Positions 35,787-50,050 of a stretch of DNA of 64,000 nucleotides are shown in pieces; within the stretch, counting starts at the first letter, position 1; the number at the start of each line of letters is the position of its first letter. The notes under the pieces are model-generated. The model was given only the letters and a program-made list of their open reading frames with translations. It did no database searches and was not told where the DNA came from. Origin of the DNA: Pseudalkalibacillus sp. SCS-8 (GTDB lineage: Bacteria; Bacillota; Bacilli; Bacillales; Fictibacillaceae); the NCBI RefSeq assembly GCF_040126055.1, contig NZ_CP143541.1, positions 1,488,001-1,552,000 on the forward strand, in the 5' to 3' direction. The translations under genes and the position numbers were made by a program.

Positions 35787-36257
35787 ATGGAGAATGCTCG
35801 ATATTATCTTCTAGCACTTTTTGTAATAATCGTCGACCAGTGGACAAAATGGCTTGTCGTCACTAGTATGGAATTAGGTCAGCAGATTACCTTGATCAAA
35901 GAATTTTTTTATTTGCACTCGCATCGGAATAGAGGAGCAGCATTCGGTATCCTGCAAGGGCAAATGTGGCTATTCATCATCGTCACGATCGTGGTCATCA
36001 TAGCCGTTATTTATTACTTACATACAGAAGCAAAAGGAAATGCACTGTTAAGTACGTCACTCGCCCTGATACTAGGTGGAGCGATCGGGAATTTCATTGA
36101 TCGCCTGTTCAGGGGAGAGGTAGTTGATTTTCTCGACTTTTACATTATCACATATGACTTTCCGATTTTTAATATTGCTGATTCCGCATTGGTGATTGGA
36201 GTCGGATTGATCGCAATCGCATTTTTATTAGATAGTAGAACGACTAAGGAGACATAA
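35787..36257 (+). CDS. lspA: Prolipoprotein signal peptidase (SPase II)
   Basis: Membrane aspartic protease removing lipoprotein signal peptides. 156 residues, four membrane segments, and the two catalytic Asp motifs [18 protein letters not shown] and [11 protein letters not shown]. Near the N-terminus VDQWTKWLV and [11 protein letters not shown] match the family. RBS AAAGGTGGGGG. Next to ylyB with one intervening base. Confidence 0.96.
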   Translation: MENARYYLLALFVIIVDQWTKWLVVTSMELGQQITLIKEFFYLHSHRNRGAAFGILQGQMWLFIIVTIVVIIAVIYYLHTEAKGNALLSTSLALILGGAIGNFIDRLFRGEVVDFLDFYIITYDFPIFNIADSALVIGVGLIAIAFLLDSRTTKET

Positions 36258-36258
36258 T

Positions 36259-37176
36259 ATGGAACAAGTATTAATAAAGGTGACTGAATCGAACAATCGT
36301 GAACGGATCGATAAAGTCATCGCCAGTGAACAGGAAGAAACATCCCGATCCCAGGTCCAGCAGTGGATTAAAGAGAATCGGGTAAAAGTGAATGGTGAGC
36401 TTGTAAAAGCCAATTACAAATGTACAGATGGCGATGAAATCATCATTGAAATCCCCGAACCGGAGCCTTTGGAAGTCATACCAGAACAGATGTCATTGGA
36501 TATCGTCTATGAGGATCAGGACTTACTAGTCGTCAACAAGCCTCGAGGAATGGTCGGCCATCCAGCACCAGGTCATATGAACGGCACATTAGTGAATGGT
36601 CTTATGGCCCACTGTAAGGATCTCTCCGGAATCAATGGCGTTTTACGACCAGGTGTTGTCCATCGGATTGACAAAGACACTTCTGGTTTGTTGGTCGTCG
36701 CGAAAAATGATATGGCACACAAGCATCTTGGGCAACAGATGAAGGATAAGACGACGACGCGTAAATATGAAGCGATTGTCCATGGGGTCATTCCTCATAA
36801 TAAAGGGACAATCGACGCTCCGATCGGACGTGATGTCCATGATCGCCAAAAGATGGCTGTCACGGATAAAAACAGTAAAGATGCCGTTACTCATTTCAAT
36901 GTGATAGAAAGGTTCAGCCGTTATACGTTCGTAGAATGTATCCTTGAGACCGGAAGAACCCATCAGATAAGGGTCCACATGAATTATATCGAATTCCCTG
37001 TAGCTGGAGATCCGAAATATGGACCTAAAAAGACACTTCCGATCGAGGGACAGGCGCTGCATGCCAAGACGTTAGGGTTCATCCATCCTAGGACAGGTGA
37101 AGAGATGCAATTCACCTCTGAATTGCCGGATGACATGTCGACATTACTGGACGAACTTCGTCGAAATAATGCTTGA
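36259..37176 (+). CDS. ylyB: RluA-family 23S rRNA pseudouridine synthase YlyB (RluD-like)
   Basis: 305 residues: N-terminal S4 domain (about 12-70) and a pseudouridine synthase domain with HRIDKDTSGLLVVAKN holding the catalytic Asp, plus ILETGRTHQIRVHM. The RluD-like layout points to helix 69 of 23S rRNA, which is inference. ATG one base after lspA, RBS AAGGAGA. Its stop codon lies in the -35 of the pyr promoter. Confidence 0.93.
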   Translation: MEQVLIKVTESNNRERIDKVIASEQEETSRSQVQQWIKENRVKVNGELVKANYKCTDGDEIIIEIPEPEPLEVIPEQMSLDIVYEDQDLLVVNKPRGMVGHPAPGHMNGTLVNGLMAHCKDLSGINGVLRPGVVHRIDKDTSGLLVVAKNDMAHKHLGQQMKDKTTTRKYEAIVHGVIPHNKGTIDAPIGRDVHDRQKMAVTDKNSKDAVTHFNVIERFSRYTFVECILETGRTHQIRVHMNYIEFPVAGDPKYGPKKTLPIEGQALHAKTLGFIHPRTGEEMQFTSELPDDMSTLLDELRRNNA

Positions 37177-37201
37177 CAGGCCTGGCAGGCTTTGAGATAA
37201 T
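37173..37201 (+). promoter_or_regulatory. Sigma-A promoter of the pyr operon
   Basis: TTGACA, 17-base spacer, GATAAT: eleven of twelve consensus bases with ideal spacing. Begins within the ylyB stop codon and drives the pyrR leader. Confidence 0.88.
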
Positions 37202-37223
37202 CAGTGCAACAAATTGAAAAGCA

Positions 37224-37354
37224 CCTTTAAAATCAGTCCCGTGAGGCTGAGAAGGGAAACGGTTCGGTCGATGAGCGCTTTAGAAGAAGTGTATGCTCAT
37301 GGATTGTCACAGCATAAGTCTACCCTCTCACAAATCACGGTGAGAGGGTTTTTT
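37224..37354 (+). promoter_or_regulatory. PyrR attenuator 1 (pyrR leader)
   Basis: The PyrR-binding (anti-antiterminator) hairpin is 37224-37255: base CCTT/AAGG, with the conserved loop AGTCCCGTGAGGCT. The terminator follows at 37322. When UMP is high PyrR holds the binding hairpin, the antiterminator cannot form and transcription stops. Confidence 0.93.
37322..37354 (+). terminator. Attenuator terminator before pyrR
   Basis: ACCCTCTCA, loop CAAATCACGG, TGAGAGGGT, then six T. A 9-bp stem. Confidence 0.92.
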
Positions 37355-37430
37355 GATATCGTCCCAGGTGGACAGCGAAACCATATTAGAGAGAGTACAA
37401 AAATACGATAAGTCGATAAAAGGGGGGTGA

Positions 37431-37976
<546 letters not shown>

Positions 37977-37981
37977 TATGG

Positions 37982-38115
37982 CCCTTTTTAAGTCAGTCCC
38001 GTGAGGCTGGCAAAGGGGAGTGAGATGGCGAAAGTACGGATATACAGGAAATCTGTATACCTATGGACGACCACTTCATCCAACCTCTTTGCATGCCTGC
38101 AAAGAGGTTTTTTTT
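37982..38115 (+). promoter_or_regulatory. PyrR attenuator 2 (pyrR-pyrP intergenic)
   Basis: PyrR-binding hairpin 37982-38017: CCCTTT paired with AAAGGGG around the loop CAGTCCCGTGAGGCTGG. The competing terminator is at 38082-38115. The loop is the same as in attenuator 1. Confidence 0.93.
38082..38115 (+). terminator. Attenuator terminator before pyrP
   Basis: AACCTCTTTGC, loop ATGCCT, GCAAAGAGGTT: a perfect 11-bp stem followed by eight T. Confidence 0.95.
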
Positions 38116-38145
38116 GGGCCTCAAAATCTGAGGAGGAATTGAATC

Positions 38146-39471
38146 ATGAATCAAAAAGAAATTGGAATCCGTGAAGTACCTAACCCAGGAAAATGGTTGA
38201 CTTTAAGCTTTCAACATCTTTTCGCGATGTTCGGTGCAACGATCCTTGTGCCGTTCTTAGTAGGTTTAAGTCCAGCTGTTGCCCTTGTGTCAAGCGGCTT
38301 AGGTACACTCGCTTACCTGTTGATCACCAAAGGACAGATTCCGGCGTACTTGGGATCATCCTTCGCTTTCATTGCGCCGATCGTTTTGGCGAAGTCATTA
38401 GGTGGGATGGAAGCAGTCATGGTCGGAAGTTTCCTCGCTGGACTAGTGTATGGAGGAGTCGCACTCATGATCCGGGGACTGGGCATAAAATGGCTCCTGC
38501 AAATTCTGCCCCCTATCGTCGTCGGTCCTGTAATCATCGTGATTGGTCTTGGTCTGGCAACAACTGCAGTTGATATGGCAATGTACATTCCGGGGTCGGA
38601 TCCGAAGGTATACAGCCTGCCCCACTTTTCAGCAGCCTTGGTCACGTTAGGAATTACCATTATTGCAGCAGTCTTCTTAAAAGGCTTTTTCAGTCTGATA
38701 CCGGTTCTAGTCGGTATTGTCGGAGGTTATGTGTACTCCTACTTCATCGGTTTGATTGATTTCACACCTGTCCGTGAAGCGCAATGGTTCCAGGTTCCGG
38801 ACTTGATGGTTCCATTCGTTACGTATACACCAGTCTTTTCATGGCAGATCGCCCTGATTATGGTTCCGATTGCAGTGGTTACCATTACTGAGCATATTGG
38901 TGATCAAATGGTGCTTAGTAAAGTCGCCGGGAAGAACTTTATTGCAAAACCTGGACTTCATCGCTCGATCATGGGTGATGGTGTTGCCACAATGATTGCT
39001 TCCTTCTTAGGCGGACCACCTAATACAACGTACGGAGAAAATATCGGAGTCCTTGCGATAACTCGTGTATTCAGCGTCTTCGTAGTTGGAGGAGCGGCAG
39101 TACTGGCCATTGCGTTCGGCTTCATCGGAAAGATAACAGCGCTAATTGGAACGATTCCTACACCTGTCATGGGAGGGGTATCCATCCTCCTATTCGGTAT
39201 CATTGCTTCATCAGGCTTAAGAATGCTGATTGATAACAAAATCGATCTTGGTGAAAAACGCAATCTAGTCATTTCGTCCGTCATTCTCGTACTCGGTGTA
39301 GGTGGCGCAACCCTCCAGATTACGGAGGAATTTCAAGTGGCGAGCATGGCGCTTGCAACGATTACAGGAATTGCATTGAACCTGCTCATTCCAGGGAGAG
39401 ATAAAGACATTCACGAGGCTTCCATTTTTAGTGAAGTGACCGAAGAAAAATCGAAAGAACCTGCAGCATGA
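38146..39471 (+). CDS. pyrP: Uracil permease
   Basis: Proton-coupled uracil uptake, NCS2/UraA family. 441 residues with 12-14 membrane segments. Family marks: FQHLFAMFGATILVPFLVGL near residue 23, AYLGSSFAFIAP, the VTITEHIGDQM substrate-site helix near 244 and GGPPNTTYGENIGVLAITR near 290. Controlled by the attenuator in front of it, so uptake and synthesis are coordinated. Confidence 0.96.
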   Translation: MNQKEIGIREVPNPGKWLTLSFQHLFAMFGATILVPFLVGLSPAVALVSSGLGTLAYLLITKGQIPAYLGSSFAFIAPIVLAKSLGGMEAVMVGSFLAGLVYGGVALMIRGLGIKWLLQILPPIVVGPVIIVIGLGLATTAVDMAMYIPGSDPKVYSLPHFSAALVTLGITIIAAVFLKGFFSLIPVLVGIVGGYVYSYFIGLIDFTPVREAQWFQVPDLMVPFVTYTPVFSWQIALIMVPIAVVTITEHIGDQMVLSKVAGKNFIAKPGLHRSIMGDGVATMIASFLGGPPNTTYGENIGVLAITRVFSVFVVGGAAVLAIAFGFIGKITALIGTIPTPVMGGVSILLFGIIASSGLRMLIDNKIDLGEKRNLVISSVILVLGVGGATLQITEEFQVASMALATITGIALNLLIPGRDKDIHEASIFSEVTEEKSKEPAA

Positions 39472-39475
39472 TGTA

Positions 39476-39596
39476 CCATCTTTTAAATAATGTCCAGAGA
39501 GGCTTATAAAGATGGGCTGTTAGTATAAGGACGACGAAATCAAGTTCGTCCTTCTGCTTAAACACGCCTAGACGATGTCCAAGGCGTGTTTTTTTT
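39476..39596 (+). promoter_or_regulatory. PyrR attenuator 3 (pyrP-pyrB intergenic)
   Basis: Binding hairpin 39476-39515: CCATCTTT with AAAGATGG around the loop TGTCCAGAGAGGCTT, which fits the PyrR consensus in its TCCAGAGAGG version. An 8-bp hairpin AAGGACGA/TCGTCCTT (39527-39553) lies between it and the terminator and may belong to the antiterminator. Confidence 0.92.
39561..39596 (+). terminator. Attenuator terminator before pyrB
   Basis: AACACGCCT, 12-base loop, AGGCGTGTT: a perfect 9-bp stem ending in eight T. Confidence 0.92.
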
Positions 39597-39626
39597 ACAA
39601 ACATTGAGTTGTTAGGAGTGATAGCA

Positions 39627-40541
39627 ATGAATCATTTGCTTACGATTGATACGTTAAGTCCTACTCGAATCGAATATCTTTTGAAGCGAGCACAGTATAT
39701 TTTGGATCGGAATTTCGATGTATCTGAACCTACCGAAAAGCGGTTTGTCGCAAACTTATTCTATGAACCGAGTACACGGACAAAATTCAGTTTTGAAGTT
39801 GCAGAAAAGCGTTTAGGGTTACACGTACTCAATTTTGAAGCAGAGGGGTCGAGTGTTCAGAAGGGTGAGTCGTTGTATGACACTGTACGGACACTCGAAG
39901 CAATCGGAGCAGAGGCGGTCATCATCCGGCATAATGAAGACAGGTATTTCCAGCAGCTGCAGGACGTTGGAATCCCGATTTTAAACGCAGGGGATGGCTG
40001 TGGAAACCATCCAACACAATCGCTACTCGATCTCTTGACGATTCAGCAGGAGTTCATCGTATTACAAGGATTGACGGTGGCCATCATAGGGGACTTAAGA
40101 CATAGTCGTGTCGCTCGATCCAATGCAAGCCTACTGACGAAGATGGGTGCTAAAGTACTCTTTTCGGGTCCAGAACAATGGTTTGACACAGAAATGCCGA
40201 ATGGAACCTACGTACCGATCGATCAAGCGATTAAAGAGGCAGATGCAGTCATGATGCTGAGGATTCAGCATGAGCGTCATGCCGATATCATGGATTTGAC
40301 CAAAGAACAATACCACCAACAGTTCGGTCTGACGGTTGAGCGTGAAAGACTGATGAAGAATCAAAGCATCATCCTGCACCCTGCACCAGTGAACAGAGGT
40401 GTGGAGATCGCAGATGAATTGGTCGAATGCGGTCGTTCAAGGATTTTCAAACAGATGACAAACGGTGTAGCCATAAGGATGGCTGTCTTACAATGGGCAC
40501 TACAACTCGAGGAGGTAAAAAACGATGGGATTACTGCTTAA
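39627..40541 (+). CDS. pyrB: Aspartate carbamoyltransferase catalytic subunit
   Basis: Carbamoyl phosphate plus aspartate to carbamoyl aspartate. 304 residues, the B. subtilis length. Carbamoyl phosphate motif [29 protein letters not shown] and [11 protein letters not shown]. No regulatory PyrI partner, as in Bacillus. ATG 39627 after TTAGGAGTG is chosen over an in-frame TTG at 39609. Overlaps pyrC by 17 bases. Confidence 0.97.
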   Translation: MNHLLTIDTLSPTRIEYLLKRAQYILDRNFDVSEPTEKRFVANLFYEPSTRTKFSFEVAEKRLGLHVLNFEAEGSSVQKGESLYDTVRTLEAIGAEAVIIRHNEDRYFQQLQDVGIPILNAGDGCGNHPTQSLLDLLTIQQEFIVLQGLTVAIIGDLRHSRVARSNASLLTKMGAKVLFSGPEQWFDTEMPNGTYVPIDQAIKEADAVMMLRIQHERHADIMDLTKEQYHQQFGLTVERERLMKNQSIILHPAPVNRGVEIADELVECGRSRIFKQMTNGVAIRMAVLQWALQLEEVKNDGITA

Positions 40542-41808
40542 GAATGCAAGGCTTTGGAATGGAAGAAATGATGGGTTGATTGATGTACTGATCACAGAAT
40601 CCAAGATTACGGAAATGGCTTCAAACATTGATTCTGAAGGCCACGAGGTCATTGATTTGGATGGGAATCTTATCGCACCAGGATTTGTCGACTTGCATGT
40701 CCATCTGAGAGAGCCAGGAGGAGAACATAAGGAAACGATTGAAACAGGGTCGCTTGCTGCAGCAAAAGGTGGGTTTACGACAATTGCAGCGATGCCGAAT
40801 ACTCGTCCTGTACCTGACTGTGTGGAAACGATGCGTGATTTGCAAAAACGGATCAAGGATACGGCCGTAACTCGGGTGCTGCCGTATGCTGCAATTACAA
40901 AAAGACAAATCGGTAAGGATCTCGTTGATTTTGAAAGCCTCAAAGCAGAAGGAGCATTCGCATTCACAGATGATGGAGTAGGGATCCAAAATGCAGATAC
41001 GATGCTGCAGGCTATGAAAAAAGCGGCAGAGCTTCAAATGCCGATTGTCGCACATTGTGAGGAAAATTCACTCATACATAGTGGGTGTGTACATGATGGG
41101 GAATATGCAAGTGAACATGGCTTAAACGGTATCCCTTCGGTATGTGAAAGCGTCCAGATAGCGAGAGACGTATTGCTTGCAGAGGCGACTGGGGTTCACT
41201 ATCACGTTTGCCATATCAGTACGAAAGAATCCGTCAGAATTGTCCGTGACGCAAAGAAAGCAGGCATTCATGTGACCGCAGAAGTTACGCCGCATCACCT
41301 GCTTCTCTGTGAAAAGGATATCGTAGACCAGTCTCCAAACTATAAAATGAACCCTCCATTACGAAGTGAAGAAGATCGTAATGCCCTTATCGAAGGTCTG
41401 TTGGATGGGACGATCGATTTCATCGCGACAGACCATGCCCCTCATACAGAAGAAGAAAAGTCTGTCGGCATTGAGAGAGCACCGTTTGGAATCGTCGGTT
41501 TAGAAACCGCATTTCCGCTCTTATACACGTACCTTGTTAAACCAGGAATCTGTGACATGGAATTCCTGATTGACCGGATGACGAGCAAACCATCCGCCTG
41601 CTTCGGACTTCCCTATGGAAGAATTGAACAAGGTGCTCCAGCGGATCTTGTCGTAATTGACCTTGAGCATGAAAAACCGATCCAACCAGAAGCTTTTCTA
41701 TCGAAGGGTCGTAACACACCTTTTGTTGATCGTATCTGTAACGGTTGGCCGATTCTCACTTTGGTAGCTGGAAAAGTAGCTTACAAGAATAGGAGTGTAA
41801 TGGCATGA
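40525..41808 (+). CDS. pyrC: Dihydroorotase
   Basis: Zinc amidohydrolase closing carbamoyl aspartate to dihydroorotate. 427 residues; metal ligands in [30 protein letters not shown] and [12 protein letters not shown]. Type I (long) dihydroorotase. Starts inside the end of pyrB and overlaps pyrAA by four bases. Confidence 0.97.
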   Translation: MGLLLKNARLWNGRNDGLIDVLITESKITEMASNIDSEGHEVIDLDGNLIAPGFVDLHVHLREPGGEHKETIETGSLAAAKGGFTTIAAMPNTRPVPDCVETMRDLQKRIKDTAVTRVLPYAAITKRQIGKDLVDFESLKAEGAFAFTDDGVGIQNADTMLQAMKKAAELQMPIVAHCEENSLIHSGCVHDGEYASEHGLNGIPSVCESVQIARDVLLAEATGVHYHVCHISTKESVRIVRDAKKAGIHVTAEVTPHHLLLCEKDIVDQSPNYKMNPPLRSEEDRNALIEGLLDGTIDFIATDHAPHTEEEKSVGIERAPFGIVGLETAFPLLYTYLVKPGICDMEFLIDRMTSKPSACFGLPYGRIEQGAPADLVVIDLEHEKPIQPEAFLSKGRNTPFVDRICNGWPILTLVAGKVAYKNRSVMA

Positions 41809-42908
41809 TGAAGCGACAGCTGATTTTGGAAGATGGTAGTGTTTTTGAAGGGACAGCAATCGGAAGTGAACGTGAAACATCGGGGGAAGTCGTATTTACG
41901 ACGGGAATGACAGGTTATCAGGAAACGTTATCAGATCCCTCTTATTGTGATCAGATCATCACCTTCACGTATCCATTAATCGGTAATTACGGCATTAATC
42001 ATGAGGACTTCGAATCTATCGAACCTGCTGCTGCCGGCATCATTGTAAGTGAGGCTGCGAGTGAACCCAGCCATTGGCAATCGACAAGTACATTAGATGA
42101 GCTGTTACGAGTGAAAGATATACCCGGAATTGCTGGAATCGATACACGAGCATTGACGAAAAAAATACGCACCCACGGTACATTAAAAGGGAAGATATGC
42201 TCCTTGGATGTAAATGTTGATGAGGTGATTGAAGCTCTTCAATTCGCTTCCTTGCCGAAGGATCAAGTGCAAAAAGTATCGACGACTACCCCATATACAT
42301 TACCAGGTAGAGGGAAGCGGGTTGTCCTTGTAGACTTTGGTGCGAAAAGAGGCATTCTTCGTGATCTGATTGAAAGGGGATGTGATGTGACAGTCGTCCG
42401 CTACAATGTCAGTGCTGAGGAGATTCTTCGACTCCAACCCGATGGCGTCATGCTAAGTAACGGACCAGGGAATCCGACGGATGTACCAGAAGCGATTGAA
42501 ATGGTGAAGAACCTACTTGGGAAAGTGCCGGTCTTCGGAATCTGCCTTGGACACCAATTGCTAGGACTGGCTTGTGGAGCCAAAACGGTCAAGATGAAAT
42601 TCGGTCATAGAGGTGTCAATCATCCAGTAAAAGATTTAGATCGTGATAAGGTCATGATCACTTCCCAAAATCACGGCTTCACTGTTGAACCGAACGGTCT
42701 TGAGGAGCTGGGGCTTATCATTACCCACACAGCAATTAATGATGGAACGGTTGAAGGATACCGTCATAGAGAACACCCGGCGTTCAGTGTTCAATTCCAC
42801 CCGGAAGCTTCACCTGGACCGAATGATTCAAACGATCTATTTGAACAGTTCTTGACGCTGATGTCTACTTTTAAGAAAGCGGGGAATGCAGTATGCCAAA
42901 ACGTCTAG
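41805..42908 (+). CDS. pyrAA: Carbamoyl phosphate synthase small (glutaminase) subunit
   Basis: Delivers ammonia from glutamine to the large subunit. 367 residues: N-terminal CPSase-small domain, C-terminal class I glutamine amidotransferase with Cys in [14 protein letters not shown] and His/Glu in FHPEASPGP. Start ATGATG at 41805 or 41808; the first overlaps the pyrC stop as ATGA. Confidence 0.96.
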   Translation: MMKRQLILEDGSVFEGTAIGSERETSGEVVFTTGMTGYQETLSDPSYCDQIITFTYPLIGNYGINHEDFESIEPAAAGIIVSEAASEPSHWQSTSTLDELLRVKDIPGIAGIDTRALTKKIRTHGTLKGKICSLDVNVDEVIEALQFASLPKDQVQKVSTTTPYTLPGRGKRVVLVDFGAKRGILRDLIERGCDVTVVRYNVSAEEILRLQPDGVMLSNGPGNPTDVPEAIEMVKNLLGKVPVFGICLGHQLLGLACGAKTVKMKFGHRGVNHPVKDLDRDKVMITSQNHGFTVEPNGLEELGLIITHTAINDGTVEGYRHREHPAFSVQFHPEASPGPNDSNDLFEQFLTLMSTFKKAGNAVCQNV

Positions 42909-45900
42909 ATATAAAAAAGATTCTTGTGATTGGTTCGGGACCGATCGTCATCGGCCAGGCAGCAGAATTTGATTATGCCGGTACTCAAGCTTGTCAGGCT
43001 TTAAAAGAAGAGGGATACGAAGTCATCCTTGTCAATTCTAACCCTGCTACGATCATGACCGACACAACCATGGCAGATAAAGTATACATCGAACCATTGA
43101 CAGTCGATTTCGTGAGCCGCATCATCCGAAAAGAAAAACCAGATGGCGTGCTCGCCACATTGGGTGGGCAGACTGGATTGAATCTAGCTGTGGAATTGTC
43201 TGAGGCAGGGATTTTAGAAGAACACGGGGTTGAACTCCTTGGAACGAACTTGAACTCGATTCAGAAGGCTGAAGATCGTGATCTGTTCAGGACACTGATG
43301 AACGAACTGAATGAACCGATTCCGGAAAGTGAAATCATACGTTCTTTAAGTGAAGCGAAGGAATTCGTCGAAAAGATCGGCTTTCCAGTCATCATCCGTC
43401 CGGCCTATACCCTGGGAGGAACCGGCGGGGGCATTGCGAACAACGAAGCAGAATTACATGAATTCGTCTCAAGCGGATTGAAATACAGCCCGGTATCTCA
43501 AGTTCTTCTCGAAAAAAGCATCGCCGGCTTCAAAGAAATCGAATATGAAGTGATGAGAGACGGAAAGGACGGGGCGATCGTCGTTTGTAATATGGAGAAT
43601 ATCGACCCTGTCGGGGTCCACACGGGAGATTCGGTCGTTGTAGCACCGAGCCAGACACTGACTGATCGCGAATACCAATTGTTACGAAATGCCAGCTTGA
43701 AGATCATCCGTGCGCTCGAGATTGAAGGGGGATGTAATGTGCAGCTTGCTCTCGATCCCAACAGCTCTAACTACTACATCATTGAAGTAAACCCTCGGGT
43801 CAGCCGGTCTTCGGCCCTTGCTTCAAAAGCGACAGGCTATCCGATTGCCAAGCTGGCTGCGAAAATCGCTGTCGGTTTTACATTGGATGAATTGAAAAAC
43901 CCGGTAACAGGACGAACGTATGCGTCATTCGAGCCAGCCCTAGACTATGTCGTCACAAAAATTCCAAGGTGGCCATTCGACAAATTTGAAGCAGCCAACC
44001 GGACATTAGGCACTCAAATGAAAGCGACGGGTGAGGTGATGGCGATTGGACGAAATTTTGAAGAATCGTTATTAAAGGCGGTCCGATCGCTAGAGACAGA
44101 TATCGATCATCTTCAAAGCTCCATAGATGCGACAGAGGTGGATGATTGGGAGGCAATCCTGAAAACCACGGACGATCAGAGGTTGTATAATGTCACAGAA
44201 GCGTTGCGGGCTAATGTTGAAATATCAACCATTTATGACTGGACGAAAATTGACCCGTTCTTTTTGAACAAATTGAAGTACATTACGGATATCGAGAAGA
44301 AGCTTGCTTCAGCTCCTTATCAATTGGACATTTTAAAAGAAGCCAAATTACGTGGATTTTCTGATAGGGAAATTGCCCGTCTATGGAAGGCGAAAGAAAT
44401 CGATATCTTCACATTTAGAGAAGAGCACGGCGTATTCCCAGTTTATAAGATGGTCGATACGTGTGCGGCAGAATTTGATTCAGCCACGCCTTATTATTAT
44501 GGGACGTATGGTCAGGAGAATGAGGTCGAGGCGAGTAAGAAGGATAGTGTCCTTGTTCTCGGATCAGGACCGATACGCATCGGTCAAGGAATCGAATTCG
44601 ATTATGCAACGGTTCATACAGTTTGGGCGATCCAGGAAGCGGGATATGAAGCGATCATCATCAACAACAATCCAGAGACGGTGTCGACTGATTTCAGTAC
44701 ATCCGATAAGTTATATTTCGAACCACTTACGGTGGAAGATGTCATGCACGTCGTACGTGAAGAAAACCCAATTGGCGTCGTCGTCCAGTTCGGTGGTCAG
44801 ACGGCAATCAATCTCGCATCTGAGTTAAGTGCTCGTGGGGTGAAAATTCTTGGCACAACATTAGAAGACATGGATAAAGCCGAAGATCGAGATAAATTTG
44901 AACGCACTTTACAGTCTCTTGATATCCCTCAGCCTCCAGGAAAGACGGCTACTTCTGTAGAAGGGGCGGTTCAGGTTGCGAGGGAAATCGGTTATCCTGT
45001 CCTTGTCCGTCCTTCGTATGTCCTCGGGGGCAGGGCGATGGAAATCGTCTATCAAGAAAATGAATTACTCCAATATATGGAAAATGCAGTGAAAATCAAC
45101 CCTGAACATCCGGTATTGATTGATCGTTACCTGTTCGGTAAGGAAATCGAAGTAGATGCCATTTCCGATGGAGAGACCGTGTATATCCCTGGCATCATGG
45201 AACATATTGAACGAGCTGGCGTCCATTCAGGTGATTCAATCGCCGTCTATCCGCCACAAACGCTTTCGAGGCAAATGAAAGCTCAGATCATCGAATGTAC
45301 GACAAAATTGGCGAAAGGCTTGAAAATCGTCGGTTTACTCAACATCCAGTATGTCATCTGTCAAGATGAGCTGTACGTATTGGAGGTAAATCCAAGGTCA
45401 AGCCGTACTGTACCATTCCTCAGTAAGATAACAGGTGTTCCGATGGCAAACCTGGCGACCAAAGCGATCCTTGGTGAACAGTTAAGCAGCCTAGGATATG
45501 AAACAGGCTATCACGAAGAGCCTGAAGATGTTTTTGTCAAAGTACCAGTCTTCTCTTTCGCGAAATTGCGCAGGGTCGATATTACACTCGGACCAGAAAT
45601 GAAATCGACCGGAGAGGTAATGGGAAGGGACCGCACGCTGGAAAAAGCACTCTACAAAGGACTGATAGCTTCAGGAATGAATATACCGACATTCGGTTCT
45701 GTATTGTTCACCATCGCTGATAAAGATAAAGAAGAGGGTCTTTCCCTTGTTCGACGCTTCTACGAAATCGGCTATCAAATCCTTGCAACAGAAGGGACGG
45801 CGAACTACATCTCAGACCATGGTATCCCGGTTACCATCGTCAATAAAATCCAGGAAGGCACGCCAAGCTTGCTTGACCGTATCCAGCAAGGCGAAGTGCA

Positions 45901-46098
45901 ATTTGTCGTGAATACGTTGACGAAAGGGAAACAACCAGCAAGAGATGGATTCAGAATCCGCCGGGAAGCGGTAGAGAATGGAGCGGTTTGTCTGACATCC
46001 TTTGATACAGTCAGAGCCTTATTGAATGTCATTGAATCCATGACGTTCTCAGCAAATGAAATGCCTTCCTTTGAAAAAAAGCAGGCAGGTGTCCTGCT

Positions 46099-46102
<4 letters not shown>
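42893..46102 (+). CDS. pyrAB: Carbamoyl phosphate synthase large subunit
   Basis: 1069 residues with two homologous ATP-grasp halves. Half one starts [20 protein letters not shown], half two, near 550, starts [19 protein letters not shown]; each has an EVNPRxSRSS or RSSRTVPF metal site. The C-terminal MGS-like regulatory domain begins about 935. Overlaps pyrAA by 16 bases and pyrK by four, so the operon is tightly coupled. Confidence 0.97.
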
Positions 46103-48485
<2,383 letters not shown>

Positions 48486-48505
<20 letters not shown>

Positions 48506-49121
48506 ACATTTACTTGATATCGAAGCCGTGTCATTACGTCCTGACTCGCCCTTTACGTGGTCTTCCGGGTTGCGCGCACCTATCTATTGCGACAACCGGT
48601 TGATTATCTCTTATCCTGAAATACGCTCTGAAATTGCAGATTTTTTCGTGGATATCATTCAAAGGCATTATCCGGAAGTCGATGTAATCGCCGGAACAGC
48701 GACAGCTGGAATCCCTCATGCTGCATTGGTAGCAGAACGTTTGAATCTTCCGATGGTCTATGTGCGATCGAAGCCGAAAGCACATGGAACTGGTTCTCAA
48801 ATTGAAGGGAAATTGAAAAGTGGGGATAAGGTCGTCATTATTGAAGACTTGATTTCAACCGCTGGAAGTGCTTTGAATTCGATGCATGCCCTGAACAGAG
48901 AAGGTGTTGAAGTATTAGGATGTGCTGCAATTTTCACTTATGAATTACAAAAGGGTTTAGAAGCGATCAGCGATGCTCAACTTGAGGTGCAAACCTTGAC
49001 GGATTTTAGTACATTAGTAAATGTAGCCGTAAATCAAAACCGGATTTCTGAGGACGTAATCGAGCATTTAACGGAATGGTGTAAGGATCCTCAAAGCTGG
49101 TCGAAAGAGGTTGCGAAATAA
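48486..49121 (+). CDS. pyrE: Orotate phosphoribosyltransferase
   Basis: Orotate plus PRPP to OMP. 211 residues. [16 protein letters not shown] near 21 and PRPP motif [15 protein letters not shown] near 117. ATG 48486 inside the end of pyrF with GGAGG; the open 30 codons before it are pyrF sequence. Last gene of the pyr operon proper; the next gene starts 19 bases later without a terminator. Confidence 0.97.
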
Positions 49122-49140
49122 GTTTCTGGAGTGAGCATGA

Positions 49141-49797
49141 TTGAGAAAGATGAATGGAGAAGAGTTTGATCAGCTAGTATCTTTTTTCGATGGGATGGCA
49201 AGAACGAGCTGGTTAAGTGCTGTACATGATCAACTGAAAAAACAATCAGGCAGCTGGAAGGACGCACGAGTCCTTGATATCGGATGTGGGACAGGCAGGC
49301 TTCTCCTCAAAGGGGTGGAAGAGGCAAAGCATCTGACTGGGGTTGATCTTTCCTCTGAAATGGTTAAAGCAAGTCAACAGAATTTTTTCCTACATAATCG
49401 TTCTGACAAATCTACTTTTCTAGTTGCTGATGCGTATGAATTGCCATTTGAGGATGGGCATTTTGATGTTGCCCTTTCTACATGTGTCATGTTCCTATTA
49501 CCGGAACCTGAAATCGGATTGAAGGAAATGATCCGTGTCACGAAAAAAGGTGGTACCATCACGATGTTGAATCCGAGTATGAAGATGAATCAAATGAATG
49601 CATTCGAGTATAGTAAAAAACATCATATCAGCGGCTTTGAACAAACGACGTTATTAAAATGGTCAAATGTTTCAACAAGAAGACACCGGTACTCTGAGGA
49701 GGATATGATTTCCTTGCTCTCTGAATTGGGTGCTGAAAGAGTAAAAAACACAGAAGTCCTGGATGGTCTAGCGATGATTACATCTGCTGAAGTGTAG
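49141..49797 (+). CDS. Class I SAM-dependent methyltransferase, substrate unknown
   Basis: 218 residues of UbiE-like type. Motif I RVLDIGCGTGRLLL at 43-56, acidic loop LTGVDLSSEMV, VADAYELPFEDGHFDVALST, and the post-II region MIRVTKKGGTITMLNPS. TTG start with GGAGTGAG six bases upstream; ATG 49150 in the same frame is an alternative. It lies 19 bases after pyrE with no terminator between, so it may be read with the pyr operon. B. subtilis has cysH at this place. I do not recognise an orthologue. Confidence 0.8.
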   Translation: MRKMNGEEFDQLVSFFDGMARTSWLSAVHDQLKKQSGSWKDARVLDIGCGTGRLLLKGVEEAKHLTGVDLSSEMVKASQQNFFLHNRSDKSTFLVADAYELPFEDGHFDVALSTCVMFLLPEPEIGLKEMIRVTKKGGTITMLNPSMKMNQMNAFEYSKKHHISGFEQTTLLKWSNVSTRRHRYSEEDMISLLSELGAERVKNTEVLDGLAMITSAEV

Positions 49798-49859
49798 AGC
49801 ACGAGTCGAATAAGTTGAACGTGAATGTCGTATTCTACCCAAGAAAGGAGGTTCTTTTC

Positions 49860-50042
49860 ATGGGTAGAGACAATCACGGTCGTAAAAGCAACAACAATAA
49901 AAAGAAGATTTCCCAGGACCCGCACCAGGTAGGTGGGTTGAGTAAAGAAGAGGTCGAGCTTTCAAAGGAACTTACTGAAGCTTATGAACTTGAGGAAAAG
50001 CCAGGTTTTAAGCCGACTGATGTGAGCAGGAAAAGTGAATAA
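49860..50042 (+). CDS. Small hydrophilic protein, 60 residues
   Basis: MGRDNHGRKSNNNKKK followed by SQDPHQVGG, KEEVELSKELTEAYEL and a KPGFKPTD tail. A very strong AAAGGAGG eight bases before ATG 49860 and a terminator nine bases after the stop support it as a real gene. The MGR-basic start and VE-S-EL pattern recall the YfhD family of small Bacillaceae proteins, but that is a weak impression. No membrane segment, no cysteine. Function unknown. Confidence 0.7.
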   Translation: MGRDNHGRKSNNNKKKISQDPHQVGGLSKEEVELSKELTEAYELEEKPGFKPTDVSRKSE

Positions 50043-50050
50043 GAAAGATG

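Noticed and set aside
37214..37411. 65-codon ORF through the pyrR leader
   Set aside because: It reads through the PyrR-binding hairpin and terminator, which fully explain this sequence; no ribosome site.
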